DNA of 64,000 nt from Planctomycetota bacterium (GCA_002686945.1 NYYZ01000029.1:186001-250000); one strand, 5' to 3'; counted from the stretch's first letter, positions 44,599 through 52,681 are shown. Notes: generated by a model from the sequence alone, not told the origin. Made by a program: numbers and translations.

Positions 44599-45237
44599 TT
44601 AGCCCTTCTTGACTCCGGTCTTGGCGGTTTGCACCGATACGAACCCGTTTCGGGGTCCCGGCACAGCGCCCTTGATGAACAAGAGGTTGCGCTCGGTGTC
44701 GATGCGCAAGATCTCAAGGTTCTTGGTCGTGATACGCTTGGCACCGAAGTGGCCCGAACTGCGCTTGCCCTTGAACACGCGCGCGGGATAGGCCGAGCAG
44801 CCAATCGAACCCGGCTTGCGGTAGTTCTTTGAACCGTGTGTCTTGGGTCCCCGGGCGAAACCGTGACGACGGATGGTTCCCGAGAAGCCCCGGCCGCGGG
44901 AGGTTCCTATTACGTCAACAAGCTGGCCGCAGTCGAAGGCTTCCACCGTGATGGCGGCCCCTACTTCCAGATCGGAGTCATCTAGGAGACGGTCCTCGCG
45001 CAGAAAGCGCTTGGGAGCCGTGCCGACTTGGGCTGCCTGCCCACGACGGGGCTTGCTGGCAACCTTGTCGCGAACATCCTCAAATCCAAGCTGAACAGCT
45101 GAATAGCCGTTCTTCTCTTGCGTGCGCAGTTGCATGACTGTGCAAGGGCCCGCTTCGACGACGGTGCAGCCGGTAGCTGTACCGTCCTCAGCGAACAGTT
45201 GTGTCATGCCTTTTTTACGCCCTAGAATCAGCGTCAT
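44599..45237 (-). CDS. rplC: 50S ribosomal protein L3
   Basis: LILGRKKGMTQLFAEDGTAT, GRGFSGTIRRHGFARGPKTHGSKNYRKPGSIG, FKGKRSSGHFGAKRITTKNLEI. 212 residues. Preceded by an unusually long spacer after rpsJ. Confidence 0.97.
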   Translation of the reverse strand: MTLILGRKKGMTQLFAEDGTATGCTVVEAGPCTVMQLRTQEKNGYSAVQLGFEDVRDKVASKPRRGQAAQVGTAPKRFLREDRLLDDSDLEVGAAITVEAFDCGQLVDVIGTSRGRGFSGTIRRHGFARGPKTHGSKNYRKPGSIGCSAYPARVFKGKRSSGHFGAKRITTKNLEILRIDTERNLLFIKGAVPGPRNGFVSVQTAKTGVKKG

Positions 45238-45520
45238 GATCCTTGAGTCCTCTAGGAAGGGCCGGTTCGACCAGGGCTACCCCGAAGGGTTGACGCCTGG
45301 CCACGCGGCGGTCGTTGATGGTTGTGAAAATTGTCCCCCTCGATTGAAATCTCCGCGCGGCTGACCGCAGGAGTCGAAAACCGCAAAGAAAAAAAGGTGG
45401 GGACGGTTGGGGTGGCCAGAAGGCCGTTGGGTACCACGCTGGGGAGCGCAGCAATAACCACCGGCAATGTGCCGGGGTTGATTGAAATTGAGCTGGAGGG
45501 CCGCAGCCAGCTCGTCCTGC
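45238..45520. other. Long spacer between rpsJ and rplC
   Basis: 283 bases where the two genes are normally a few tens apart. The minus strand has a perfect hairpin (CCGGCA, CAT, TGCCGG) about 50 bases after rpsJ, a GGCC/GGCC stem, and a run of seven T about 120 bases after rpsJ (plus-strand A-run near 45391). These could form an attenuator or partial terminator. The open frames here are low-complexity and not convincing. Confidence 0.5.
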
Positions 45521-45826
45521 TCAGGCTTTGATACGGATGTCGACACCCGCGGGCAAATTCAGACTGGAGAGGGAATCGATGGTTTGAGGTGTGGGCTCGG
45601 AGATGTAGATCAGACGCTTATGCGTGCGGATCTCAAACTGCTCGCGGGACTTCTTGTCGATGAACGGTGAGCGCAGAACGGTGTAGCGCTCGATTCTCGT
45701 TGGCAGCGGAATCGGACCAGTGACCCGTGCGCCGGTGCGCTTGGCCGTGTCGACGATCTCGACGCCTGACTGGTCTAGCGCCTCGTGATCGTAGGCTTCC
45801 ATACGGATCTGGATCTTCTCGCTCAT
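45521..45826 (-). CDS. rpsJ: 30S ribosomal protein S10
   Basis: [69 protein letters not shown] is full S10. 101 residues. Heads the S10 segment; preceded by a leader with a hairpin and a promoter-like element and separated from fusA by 265 bases. Confidence 0.97.
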   Translation of the reverse strand: MSEKIQIRMEAYDHEALDQSGVEIVDTAKRTGARVTGPIPLPTRIERYTVLRSPFIDKKSREQFEIRTHKRLIYISEPTPQTIDSLSSLNLPAGVDIRIKA

Positions 45827-45889
45827 GCGTTCTGCTGGGTGGGGCGCACATCCTGCGCTCCCCCTTGGGGACGGGGTTCTGACTGGGGT

Positions 45890-45907
45890 CCGGAACTGGG
45901 GTTCCGG
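45890..45907 (-). promoter_or_regulatory. Hairpin in the rpsJ leader
   Basis: Perfect 7-bp stem CCGGAAC / GTTCCGG with loop CCCA, about 64 bases upstream of rpsJ and downstream of the promoter-like element. The location matches leader structures that control S10 operons; the role is inferred. Confidence 0.45.
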
Positions 45908-45955
45908 TATGACTCACGCACCTGGGGACAGGCCTCAGGATTGAAAGGGCCGAAG

Positions 45956-45984
45956 AGAGTACGCCCGGGATGGGGCACCGTCAA
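45956..45984 (-). promoter_or_regulatory. Sigma-70 promoter for the S10 segment
   Basis: TTGACG (45979-45984), 17-base spacer, TACTCT (45956-45961). The -35 matches five of six, the -10 only three. Places the start site about 120 bases upstream of rpsJ. Confidence 0.5.
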
Positions 45985-46091
45985 CGCCCCAGGGGCACAT
46001 TCTGGGCAGATTCTTGGGCTGGAGGAATGACGGACGCAAGCCCTCCCCGGGGCTGCCACTGCCCCTCCGAGCTGGCCCCCCCAGGGGGCCC

Positions 46092-48251
46092 TCAGCCGAA
46101 GAGCAGGCCCCGGGCCTCAAGGTCCTCAGAGCTCAGGACCCGCTGGCCCCTGGGACGCAGGGAGCAGGTGGCATTTCCCTGGGAAATCGAGCGCACCCCT
46201 GTAGCGTAGCCCAGCATGGAGTGCAGGGGCACCATGCCCCAGAGCACCCGCGAGGCCCCCTCCCCTCGGAACCCCTCCAGACTGGCCCCACGGCCCCTGA
46301 GATCCGCGGTCACCGCAGATGCGAACTCCTTCCGAACCTCGACTTCAAAGGACATGGTGGGCTCCAAGACCGAGACATCAAGCTGGCTCAGGGCATCCCG
46401 CAGGGCAACAATCGCGGCCTGGGCGAAAGCGGCTTCCGAATCCGCTCCAGGGCGCGAATCCCCGCCCACCACCGTAATCCCGAGGCCCGCCAGGGGCATA
46501 CCGCAGCGGGGACCGCTCTGGACCTCCCCCCTGAGCGCGGCTTCCACCGCAGACCTCATCTCGGTGGGTATCGAGCATGACGGACCAAAGAGAATCTCGG
46601 GCACAGGATTGGGACCAACCGCACCTGAAGGACTCATGAGGGCATCCTGCCCGAGCGCCGGCATGGAAGTATCGGGCTGAAGGGTTACCTCCGGGCCCTC
46701 GCCCTCCCCCAAGCAGGTCAGGACCCAGGTCCTGGGGCGGGGCATGACCGCCAGTTCTACTGCTCCGAAGTTGAGTTCCCCCGCCAGAGTGCGCTCGATC
46801 TTGCCCGTCCCCGCTGCCTCTCCCACGACAGTCTCCAAGTAGGTGACCCTGGGCTTGCCCACCAGGGGCTCGACCCCGCTGGCCTGAGTCAGACGCCCCA
46901 CCAGGATCTCCAGGTGCAGTTCACCCATGCCCTCCAGAGTCCATTGGCCGGGGCTGGGCCCCTCGTGGGCAAACAAGGAGGCATCCTGATGCACCAGGCG
47001 CGCAAGAGCCGTGACCAGGGCCTCCCGGTCAGCATCCTGCCTGGGCTCCAGAATGCACTGGATGACTGCAGCGGGGGGCGGCAATACCTGCATCTGGAGA
47101 GGCTGAGTCGGATCGCAGAGGGTGTCACCGGTGGCGCTTGCGTTGAACCCGGTAGCCCCAACGATCTGACCGGGCCCGGCGGAAGCCAAGTCCTCCCCGT
47201 GCTCCGCGTGGATGCGGGCCAGGGTCTGAACCTGCTCGTGTTCACCGGTGCGGGAGTTGAGCACGAGATCTCCCGGATGCAGGGTGCCGCCGTAGATGCG
47301 CAGGAAAGCCAGTTCATCAGTGCCATGGTCCTGAAACTTGAAGAGCATGGCGCTCAGGGGTGCCTCGGGATCCGGGGCCGGAAACAAGTAAGGATCCCCT
47401 TTGGTCGCGGTCCAATGCACGCGCTCACCGGGACTGGGCAAATAGGAACAGATCCCGTCCAGCAGCCAGCCGATGCCCGCACCGCTCAAGCCCGACCCAA
47501 AGACAACGGGCAGGCCCTTCCCTGCACGGGTCACCCGGGCAATAGCTGCACGCAATTGTTCGGGAGAGGCTCGTTCGTCAGCCAGGATCTGCCCCATGAA
47601 CTCCTCGTCCAGGTCAGTGATCTGATCAACCAGCTCGCTACGCAGGACCTCCGTCTCATCGTGGAGTTCCTTGGGAACAGGACCGGCAACCGCCTCGGGC
47701 CCATCCCAGGTCAGGTACTGGCGGTTGACCAGATCCAATAGTGAGGTCAACCCTTCCGGCCCCATCTGGGGGTATTGAAGCAAGAGCGTTCGCGCGCCCA
47801 GGCGCTGCTCCAAAGAACAAACGGCGGCGAGCGGATCAACCCCGGGCAGGTCACACTTGTTGATCAACGCCAAAGCCGCCACCCCCTGGCGCTGCATCTG
47901 ACGCCAAACGGTTTCGGTCTGGGCCTGCACGCCGCTTCCTGCGTCAAGGACCAGCACTCCCCCATCGAGGACGCGCATGCAACGCTGAACTTCCAGGGTG
48001 AAGTCCACATGGCCTGGGGTATCGATCAAGTTGATCCCATGGTCGCCCCAGGGAACATGAGTGCAAGCGGAGACAATCGTGATGCCCCGCTCACGCTCGG
48101 GCGCCAAGAAGTCCAGGGTGGTGGTGCCATCCTCCACCCGGCCCATGTGCCTTTCGATGCCGGTCTCCACCAGGATGCGCTCGGCCACGGTGGTCTTGCC
48201 CGCATCAATGTGCGCGGCGATGCCGATGTTGCGGATCAGCTCGGTTCCCAT
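46092..48251 (-). CDS. fusA: Elongation factor G, divergent
   Basis: Translocation GTPase by position in the str segment and by sequence: G1 AHIDAGKTT, switch I ending ERERGITI, G3 DTPGHVDFT, G4 NKCD. Domain III ends with WTLEGMGELHLEIL; domain V has LGYATGVRSISQGNAT. 719 residues. Departures from ordinary EF-G: switch I reads TTTLDFLAPERERG where the usual form is DWMxQExERG, and the domain IV tip is VVGGDSRPGADSEAAF in place of DGSYHxVDSSExAF, so the conserved His is missing. Several linkers are Gly/Pro-rich. It may be one of the spd-type or EF-G2-type paralogues, with the main EF-G elsewhere. Start overlaps the upstream gene by 16 bases; no tuf follows. Confidence 0.85.
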   Translation of the reverse strand: MGTELIRNIGIAAHIDAGKTTVAERILVETGIERHMGRVEDGTTTLDFLAPERERGITIVSACTHVPWGDHGINLIDTPGHVDFTLEVQRCMRVLDGGVLVLDAGSGVQAQTETVWRQMQRQGVAALALINKCDLPGVDPLAAVCSLEQRLGARTLLLQYPQMGPEGLTSLLDLVNRQYLTWDGPEAVAGPVPKELHDETEVLRSELVDQITDLDEEFMGQILADERASPEQLRAAIARVTRAGKGLPVVFGSGLSGAGIGWLLDGICSYLPSPGERVHWTATKGDPYLFPAPDPEAPLSAMLFKFQDHGTDELAFLRIYGGTLHPGDLVLNSRTGEHEQVQTLARIHAEHGEDLASAGPGQIVGATGFNASATGDTLCDPTQPLQMQVLPPPAAVIQCILEPRQDADREALVTALARLVHQDASLFAHEGPSPGQWTLEGMGELHLEILVGRLTQASGVEPLVGKPRVTYLETVVGEAAGTGKIERTLAGELNFGAVELAVMPRPRTWVLTCLGEGEGPEVTLQPDTSMPALGQDALMSPSGAVGPNPVPEILFGPSCSIPTEMRSAVEAALRGEVQSGPRCGMPLAGLGITVVGGDSRPGADSEAAFAQAAIVALRDALSQLDVSVLEPTMSFEVEVRKEFASAVTADLRGRGASLEGFRGEGASRVLWGMVPLHSMLGYATGVRSISQGNATCSLRPRGQRVLSSEDLEARGLLFG

Positions 48252-48736
48252 GGCCAGGTCCCTCCCGCTGGGGATTCCAGCAGTGCTCGCAGGCCAGGAT
48301 TCAGGTCCAGGAAAGCCTCGCGAAAATGATAGCCCGCGAGCAACTCCGGACGGGAGTCCCCCAGCAGGGCAAGGGCCGCCCAGAGAGCCTCCACCGAAGC
48401 CAGGCCGTCTGGCGGGTCGGAATGGATGCGACTGCGCCTGGGATAGGCAGTGCGCAGGGGAGGCAGGCGGCGCAACAGGGGCTGGCCCTCAAGGCTTGCC
48501 ACCAACTTGGGCAGCCGCCGCCAGTTGCTGTCGAGCACGAGCAGGTCACGGCCCCTGTCCGCCGCGGAGATCTCTTCTCCGTCCGGATGCAACAGCACAC
48601 GATCCTCTGCCGGCACCCTTGCCTGGGGATCGAAGCAACGGAACTCAATCCCGGGCATCCCCCTCAGAGGCGTCAAGCTGCACTTGGCCGCGCTCTCGCG
48701 TGGATCACGCAGGATGAGGACATGGGGGCGGCGCAT
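48236..48736 (-). CDS. Tsr3/DTW-domain-like protein (putative RNA aminocarboxypropyltransferase)
   Basis: 166 residues. Motifs in family order: N-terminal LRDPRESAAKCSLTPL, similar to the DPxxCTxxKL start of Tsr3; LHPDGEEISAADRGRDLLVLDSNW (Tsr3: LSP, SxxD, VxDCSW; DTW proteins: LDGTW); RRLPPLRTAYPRRSRIHSDPPDGLASVEALWAALALLG (R-LP-L-A-NP and LSxxEAxAAAL); and YHFREAFLDLNPGLRALLE (FxWGxxFLxLN). Tsr3 adds the acp group to m1acp3-psi in archaeal and eukaryal small-subunit rRNA; bacterial DTW protein TapT makes acp3U47 in tRNA. Which RNA is modified here is unknown. Overlaps fusA by 16 bases, consistent with a translation role. Confidence 0.7.
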   Translation of the reverse strand: MRRPHVLILRDPRESAAKCSLTPLRGMPGIEFRCFDPQARVPAEDRVLLHPDGEEISAADRGRDLLVLDSNWRRLPKLVASLEGQPLLRRLPPLRTAYPRRSRIHSDPPDGLASVEALWAALALLGDSRPELLAGYHFREAFLDLNPGLRALLESPAGGTWPWEPS

Positions 48737-48879
48737 AGAGGCAAGTTCCAGAAGAACGGATCAGGATACACCGATCCCAATGCATCTCCTAACTCGTACA
48801 TCGATGGTAGGCGTGTGGACCACGATGACAATCGGCACACCCGTCTAGAACGCCGTTACAGGGCGCGCATGGAGCGTTT

Positions 48880-48895
48880 GCGAGACTAGTCTCGC
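48880..48895. repeat. 16-base perfect palindrome
   Basis: GCGAGACTAGTCTCGC, in the spacer upstream of the Tsr3-like gene. It could be an operator or a minimal hairpin; its GAGAC core resembles the boxes at 51.2-51.6 kb. Confidence 0.5.
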
Positions 48896-48917
48896 GGCCA
48901 GGAACGTCTGGCAACCT

Positions 48918-49046
48918 TCAGGTCGCGAACAACAGTACCAGTGTCAGGCCCAGCCAAAGTACTCGCCCCAGTGCTTGGTCGTACTGCGCACCCGGTCGGT
49001 GGTACCAATTGGGCAAGAAGATTGCAGAAATATGGTCTTCTCTCAT
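48918..49046 (-). CDS. Possible 42-residue small membrane protein
   Basis: ATG 49046 to TGA 48918: MREDHISAIFLPNWYHRPGA, then QYDQALGRVLWLGLTLVLLFAT with a C-terminal hydrophobic helix. A GGAG lies 13 bases upstream, too far for comfort. It sits between the interrupted gene and the Tsr3-like gene. It could be real or chance. Confidence 0.25.
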   Translation of the reverse strand: MREDHISAIFLPNWYHRPGAQYDQALGRVLWLGLTLVLLFAT

Positions 49047-49086
49047 GGTTTTGGGGCTCTCCTCTCTCTCGCCCCCGATGCGCGTC

Positions 49087-50379
49087 CTAACGATCGCGCA
49101 CAGGTTCGGACGAAGTCGGGTGGGGCGAGAATATGGCGTTGTCGTGGAACAAATCGTCGAACTGGTAGAAAACCTGACCCGATGCCCGCGGGGCTTCGAT
49201 CTCGGCACTGATATCCCCCATGGCTGGAACCGGGCGCCCATGGGCATAGGTCAAGTCGGCCCAATAGCCCGCGCCAGGATTGGCCGGATCAATGAACAGG
49301 GTGCCATTGGCCGGATTGATCCAAAGGAACGTCTTCCAGGCACCGGTTGGCGGGATGATGTCACCTCCGGCAGGGTTCGGATTGCGCAGGAAGGGCGGAA
49401 ACCAAAGCACGTCGGGGTTGCCGTCCCCATCCGTGTCGATGTTCTTGGCCCCGTACGGATTGAAAGCGGAGATATCGCTCTCACAGAACGACCCTAGCGG
49501 GTGCTGCCGGTGGGAGCACATTTTGGCCACGCCGTACCCCTCGGTCATCTGACCGATCACAAGGCCCTGTGTGCCATCGCCCTCTCTCAATCGCGAAGGA
49601 CTCGGATGAGCCGTGCTACCGATAATGAACGGTGGAGGATTGAATCGAAAGTCGCCCCCGCGGGCTGCAGTTGAGTACTGGTAGCCAAGGCGCACATGGC
49701 CGTGACCGTCCAAGTAGGGACTCAGGCGTTCTTCATCTACCGGACGGGGAAAGACATCTGGTTGCTGAATTACATCGTAGTGGGGCCGAAAACCCCATCC
49801 CGCGCGCCACTGCATCTCGGCCACTTTAGGTGCCCCATAAGCGGGCTTGATGCTCATGATCTCGAAACTGTGGGAGCCAGATGAGAAGTTCGAACGGATG
49901 TCATCGTGCAGCTTCGGGCCGAAGTCCACCAGGCGGTAGTAGTGGCTGTGCTCATCGAGGTTGATCAGCTTGACCCTGAGGGAATCACTCTGGTCCCATC
50001 CACGGATGCGGTCGCCTCTGGGGCCTTCCCCATACATCTCGTTGTTGAGATAGACGCTGACGAAGTCATAGGGACCGAATGAGTCCTGATCGATGCCCTC
50101 GGCGGCCAGGACATCCCACGCTTCAGGCGGCAGCGCGCGCTGGTCCTCCAGCAAATCGCACCAGTCATCAAGAACGCCCCGTGGAGCGACTTGCTCGTCC
50201 TCCAGCATCCCCAGCACCTGCAGCGGGCTTGCTCCAGCAAGCACAGCCTGGGCCACCGTGTGGAGCTTCATTTCGGGTGCTGCGGCGCCTATGCCCGCGA
50301 TGGACAGGCCCCGATTGCGGGTTGCGTAGCTCTCCCCCTGGGGATCCAGTTGCACACTGCCCGTGTGGGCATTGATCAT
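49087..50379 (-). CDS. C-terminal part of an interrupted secreted protein
   Basis: 430 residues from the first ATG after an in-frame TAA; same frame as the upstream part. The 23 codons between stop and ATG also read as protein (RGVYTWGWREHPPRIQFLQPIFE), so the true product was about 719 residues. Features: a block with DFVSVYLNNEMYGEGPRGDRIRGWDQSDSLRVKLINLDEHSHYYRLVDF; a calcium-loop-like DTDGDGNPDVLWF near residue 320; abundant aromatic residues and Asp/Asn/Gly, as in extracellular proteins. I recognise no family. As it stands this half has no signal peptide. Confidence 0.6.
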   Translation of the reverse strand: MINAHTGSVQLDPQGESYATRNRGLSIAGIGAAAPEMKLHTVAQAVLAGASPLQVLGMLEDEQVAPRGVLDDWCDLLEDQRALPPEAWDVLAAEGIDQDSFGPYDFVSVYLNNEMYGEGPRGDRIRGWDQSDSLRVKLINLDEHSHYYRLVDFGPKLHDDIRSNFSSGSHSFEIMSIKPAYGAPKVAEMQWRAGWGFRPHYDVIQQPDVFPRPVDEERLSPYLDGHGHVRLGYQYSTAARGGDFRFNPPPFIIGSTAHPSPSRLREGDGTQGLVIGQMTEGYGVAKMCSHRQHPLGSFCESDISAFNPYGAKNIDTDGDGNPDVLWFPPFLRNPNPAGGDIIPPTGAWKTFLWINPANGTLFIDPANPGAGYWADLTYAHGRPVPAMGDISAEIEAPRASGQVFYQFDDLFHDNAIFSPHPTSSEPVRDR

Positions 50380-50448
50380 CTCAAAGATCGGCTGAAGGAA
50401 CTGAATGCGCGGCGGATGCTCGCGCCAGCCCCAGGTGTAGACCCCCCG

Positions 50449-51246
50449 TTACAGGGAAAGGGGTGGAAACGCCACGGTCAACTCTGTGACCGAGTCGGTG
50501 CCAATCTGTGTCCAGACCGAGTCGAGTCCTTTGAAGGGAAACTGGACACTGCCCGGAATGCGATGATCCATTACAACACCCGTGGGCGAAAAGTCCTCGC
50601 GCACCAGGGAATAGATGCGGAAGTTGACGCGCAGGGTGTCGAGTGCATGGGCATCGACGGGAACCCGCAGCAGGAATGTGTCGCTGTCGAATTGGCTGTC
50701 ATACCAAAGGAAGTTCACATCCACCTCCCAGATCGCTCGCGGCCGTCCGTCCATGCCGGGCTCAGTCAGACCGGTGTTGGTCAGAACCTTCATTTTGTAC
50801 TCGCCGGGAACCTGACCGGGGGCCACACCGCCCTGGTTGTAATTCAGCATGGGAAAGCCGTCGTAGATGCGGCCCTGGGTGGTGCCGAGCAGAATCGCTT
50901 CCAACTCCTCCGCTGCAAGCAGCATCCCTGCAGAATCGCCATCGTCCGCAAACTCCTCCAGTTCTTTCACTGCGCGGCAGAGCCCCTCGTTAGGACTCTC
51001 TACCAGGACAATCGGATGGCCCATCATGCTGAGCTGACCCTCTGCATCCTGCTCAACGACAGGACCGATCAAATTCAGTTGCTGGCCACCAGCAGCCTGA
51101 TCGGTGTGGGGAATGCGCACATCGCTGCCAACCATGGCAGAGAACATGGGGTCCAGAATGCCAGGGTCGTTGGCGTCCTGAGCGAGGCCTTGGGGAGCTA
51201 CTGCAACGCCGACCAGCAGGGCGAGTTCTTGAATGAGTCTTCTCAT
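50449..51246 (-). CDS. N-terminal part of an interrupted secreted protein
   Basis: 265 residues ending at TAA 50451-50449. Sec signal peptide RRLIQELALLVGVAVAPQGLAQ, followed by an Asp/Gly-rich mature part. YKMKVLTNTGLTEPGMDGRPRAIWEVDVNFLWYDSQFDSDTFLLRVPVDAH looks like a beta-rich domain. The frame continues past the stop into the next part, so this is either a pseudogene, a sequencing error, or a read-through product. No cysteine-rich or catalytic motif identified. Confidence 0.65.
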   Translation of the reverse strand: MRRLIQELALLVGVAVAPQGLAQDANDPGILDPMFSAMVGSDVRIPHTDQAAGGQQLNLIGPVVEQDAEGQLSMMGHPIVLVESPNEGLCRAVKELEEFADDGDSAGMLLAAEELEAILLGTTQGRIYDGFPMLNYNQGGVAPGQVPGEYKMKVLTNTGLTEPGMDGRPRAIWEVDVNFLWYDSQFDSDTFLLRVPVDAHALDTLRVNFRIYSLVREDFSPTGVVMDHRIPGSVQFPFKGLDSVWTQIGTDSVTELTVAFPPLSL

Positions 51247-51697
51247 CTTGAGACAACCAAAAAGTGGGGTTAACGAACGGTTGCTAATGAGAGGGTGAAG
51301 CCTCGATCGCTTTAGGCCTCAGACATCACGCTACGGCAATTACTCAAGGAATAGTCATTCTAGAGAGATGTTCTCATTCTGAGACATTCAGTCCACCCGA
51401 CATACCTACTGAACGATCGGTAGGGGCTAGAAGGAGGCACTAGCGTGAGTGGCAAATTCCAGATCTCACTCCCGTGCAATCCTCTTGATCACAATTCTCC
51501 GACGATGTGTCCCGCTTTGATGCACCTTCTAAATTTGAGACACGACACCTTTCAAATTGAGACACAGGGCCTCGGGACCTCAGGCCCTGATCAGCGCCTA
51601 AACGCAGCAAGCCCCACAGTGTGGGGCTTGCTGCGTTTAGGCTCTGAACGAAAGGCGCCACTCGCCAAGGCCTTGAACTCAAGGTCGCTCAGACGAC
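51247..51697. other. AT-richer spacer with direct and inverted repeats
   Basis: About 450 bases between rpsG and the interrupted gene, visibly richer in A/T than its surroundings. (T)TGAGACA boxes, all in the same orientation, occur near 51248, 51378 (CTGAGACA variant), 51534 and 51557. A stem CAGGGCCT/AGGCCCTG lies at 51565-51589 and a long inverted repeat at 51596-51642. A shorter inverted pair CCTAC/GTAGG lies near 51405-51424. No credible gene. Box spacing and composition resemble the ends of small insertion sequences or a cluster of regulator sites, but neither is shown. Confidence 0.5.
51596..51642. repeat. 23-bp perfect inverted repeat downstream of rpsG
   Basis: Arms 51596-51618 and 51620-51642 are exact reverse complements around one central base (arm begins GCCTAAACGCAGCAAGCCCC). 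It begins 56 bases after the rpsG stop. No T-run follows on either strand, so an intrinsic terminator is not certain; a bidirectional hairpin terminator, an mRNA 3' stabiliser or a mobile repeat are options. Confidence 0.9.
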
Positions 51698-52171
51698 CTA
51701 GCGACCGAAGTGCGCGTAGGCCTTGTTGGCGTCCGCCATCTTGTGCACATTTTCTTTCCACTGCACCGAAGCGCCGGTGCCGTTGTAGGCGTCGACCAAC
51801 TCTTCTGCCAGGCGTTCGCGCATGGGCTTGCCCTTTTTCTTGCGGCTGTTGTCGATCACCCAGCGGATGGCCAATGCCTGTTGACGGGCACGCTTGACCT
51901 CGCGCGGAATCTGATAGTTCGCACCACCCACGCGCTTAGAGCGCACCTCCACAGCGGGCTTGGCGTTCTCGATAGCCGTGGTGAAGATCTCCTCCTGCTC
52001 CACATCCGGAAGCTTCTGGGCCGCCAGGTCAAGGGCATCATAGAACACCTTCTGGGCGACACTCTTCTTGCCGGACAACATGATCTTGTTGATGATCTTG
52101 GTGGCCAACATGGAGTTGAACTTGGGGTCGGGGCGCTGTAGGACAGCGGTTGATTTGTAGTTACGGGGCAT
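51698..52171 (-). CDS. rpsG: 30S ribosomal protein S7
   Basis: MPRNYKSTAVLQRPDPKFNSMLATKIINKIMLSGKKSVAQKVFYDAL, ENAKPAVEVRSKRVGGANYQIPREV, ending AHFGR. 157 residues. 43 bases after rpsL. Confidence 0.97.
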   Translation of the reverse strand: MPRNYKSTAVLQRPDPKFNSMLATKIINKIMLSGKKSVAQKVFYDALDLAAQKLPDVEQEEIFTTAIENAKPAVEVRSKRVGGANYQIPREVKRARQQALAIRWVIDNSRKKKGKPMRERLAEELVDAYNGTGASVQWKENVHKMADANKAYAHFGR

Positions 52172-52214
52172 TACTTGAAGGCTCTTGCTGGATCAGTTCA
52201 GGGCGCTCACAAAA

Positions 52215-52589
52215 TCAGGACTTGGGACGCTTGCAGCCGTATTTGGAGCGACCGGCCTTGCGGTCGTCGACACCCGAAGTGTCAAGGGTGCCGCGGACAA
52301 TGTGGTAGCGAACACCAGGAAGATCGCGCACACGCCCTCCACGAATCAGGACCACGCTGTGCTCCTGCAGATTGTGGCCCTCACCAGGAATGTAGGCCGT
52401 GACCTCCTTGCCATTCGATAGACGCACGCGAGCAGTCTTTCGCAGAGCTGAGTTGGGCTTCTTGGGGGTCTGGGTCTTGACCTGCAGACAGACCCCACGC
52501 TTGTGGGGACAAGTGTCGAGAACAGGGGACTTGGACCGGTTGACCGGCTTCTTGCGTCCCTTGCGGATGAGTTGGTTGATCGTGGGCAT
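52215..52589 (-). CDS. rpsL: 30S ribosomal protein S12 with Arg88
   Basis: Decoding-centre protein, 124 residues: [33 protein letters not shown] (Lys43 retained), [28 protein letters not shown]. At position 88 the sequence is Arg (RVRDLPG) where most bacteria have Lys (RVKDLPG). Start ATG 52589; the upstream frame lies in the promoter region and is not used. Confidence 0.97.
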   Translation of the reverse strand: MPTINQLIRKGRKKPVNRSKSPVLDTCPHKRGVCLQVKTQTPKKPNSALRKTARVRLSNGKEVTAYIPGEGHNLQEHSVVLIRGGRVRDLPGVRYHIVRGTLDTSGVDDRKAGRSKYGCKRPKS

Positions 52590-52681
52590 GGATGGGGCAA
52601 ACTGACCCTTGGGCCAGCGGGCCGACCTGACGGTGGCCTTGGGGTGGTCTGCGCTCTTGGCTGCCAGACCTGGGGGCAAAG

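Noticed and set aside
45277-45546. Minus-strand frame in the rpsJ-rplC gap
   Set aside because: Overlaps the rpsJ end, low-complexity (RPSGHPNRPHLFFF), and the region looks like leader or attenuator sequence.
48755-48898. Plus-strand reading ending YRARMERLRD before a stop, which looks protein-like
   Set aside because: No start codon outside the antisense of the Tsr3-like gene and too short to support as a gene remnant.
48230-51700. Island considered as a defence or mobile system
   Set aside because: No transposase, integrase, nuclease or toxin-antitoxin gene was found; only repeats, an interrupted secreted-protein gene and a modification-enzyme-like gene.
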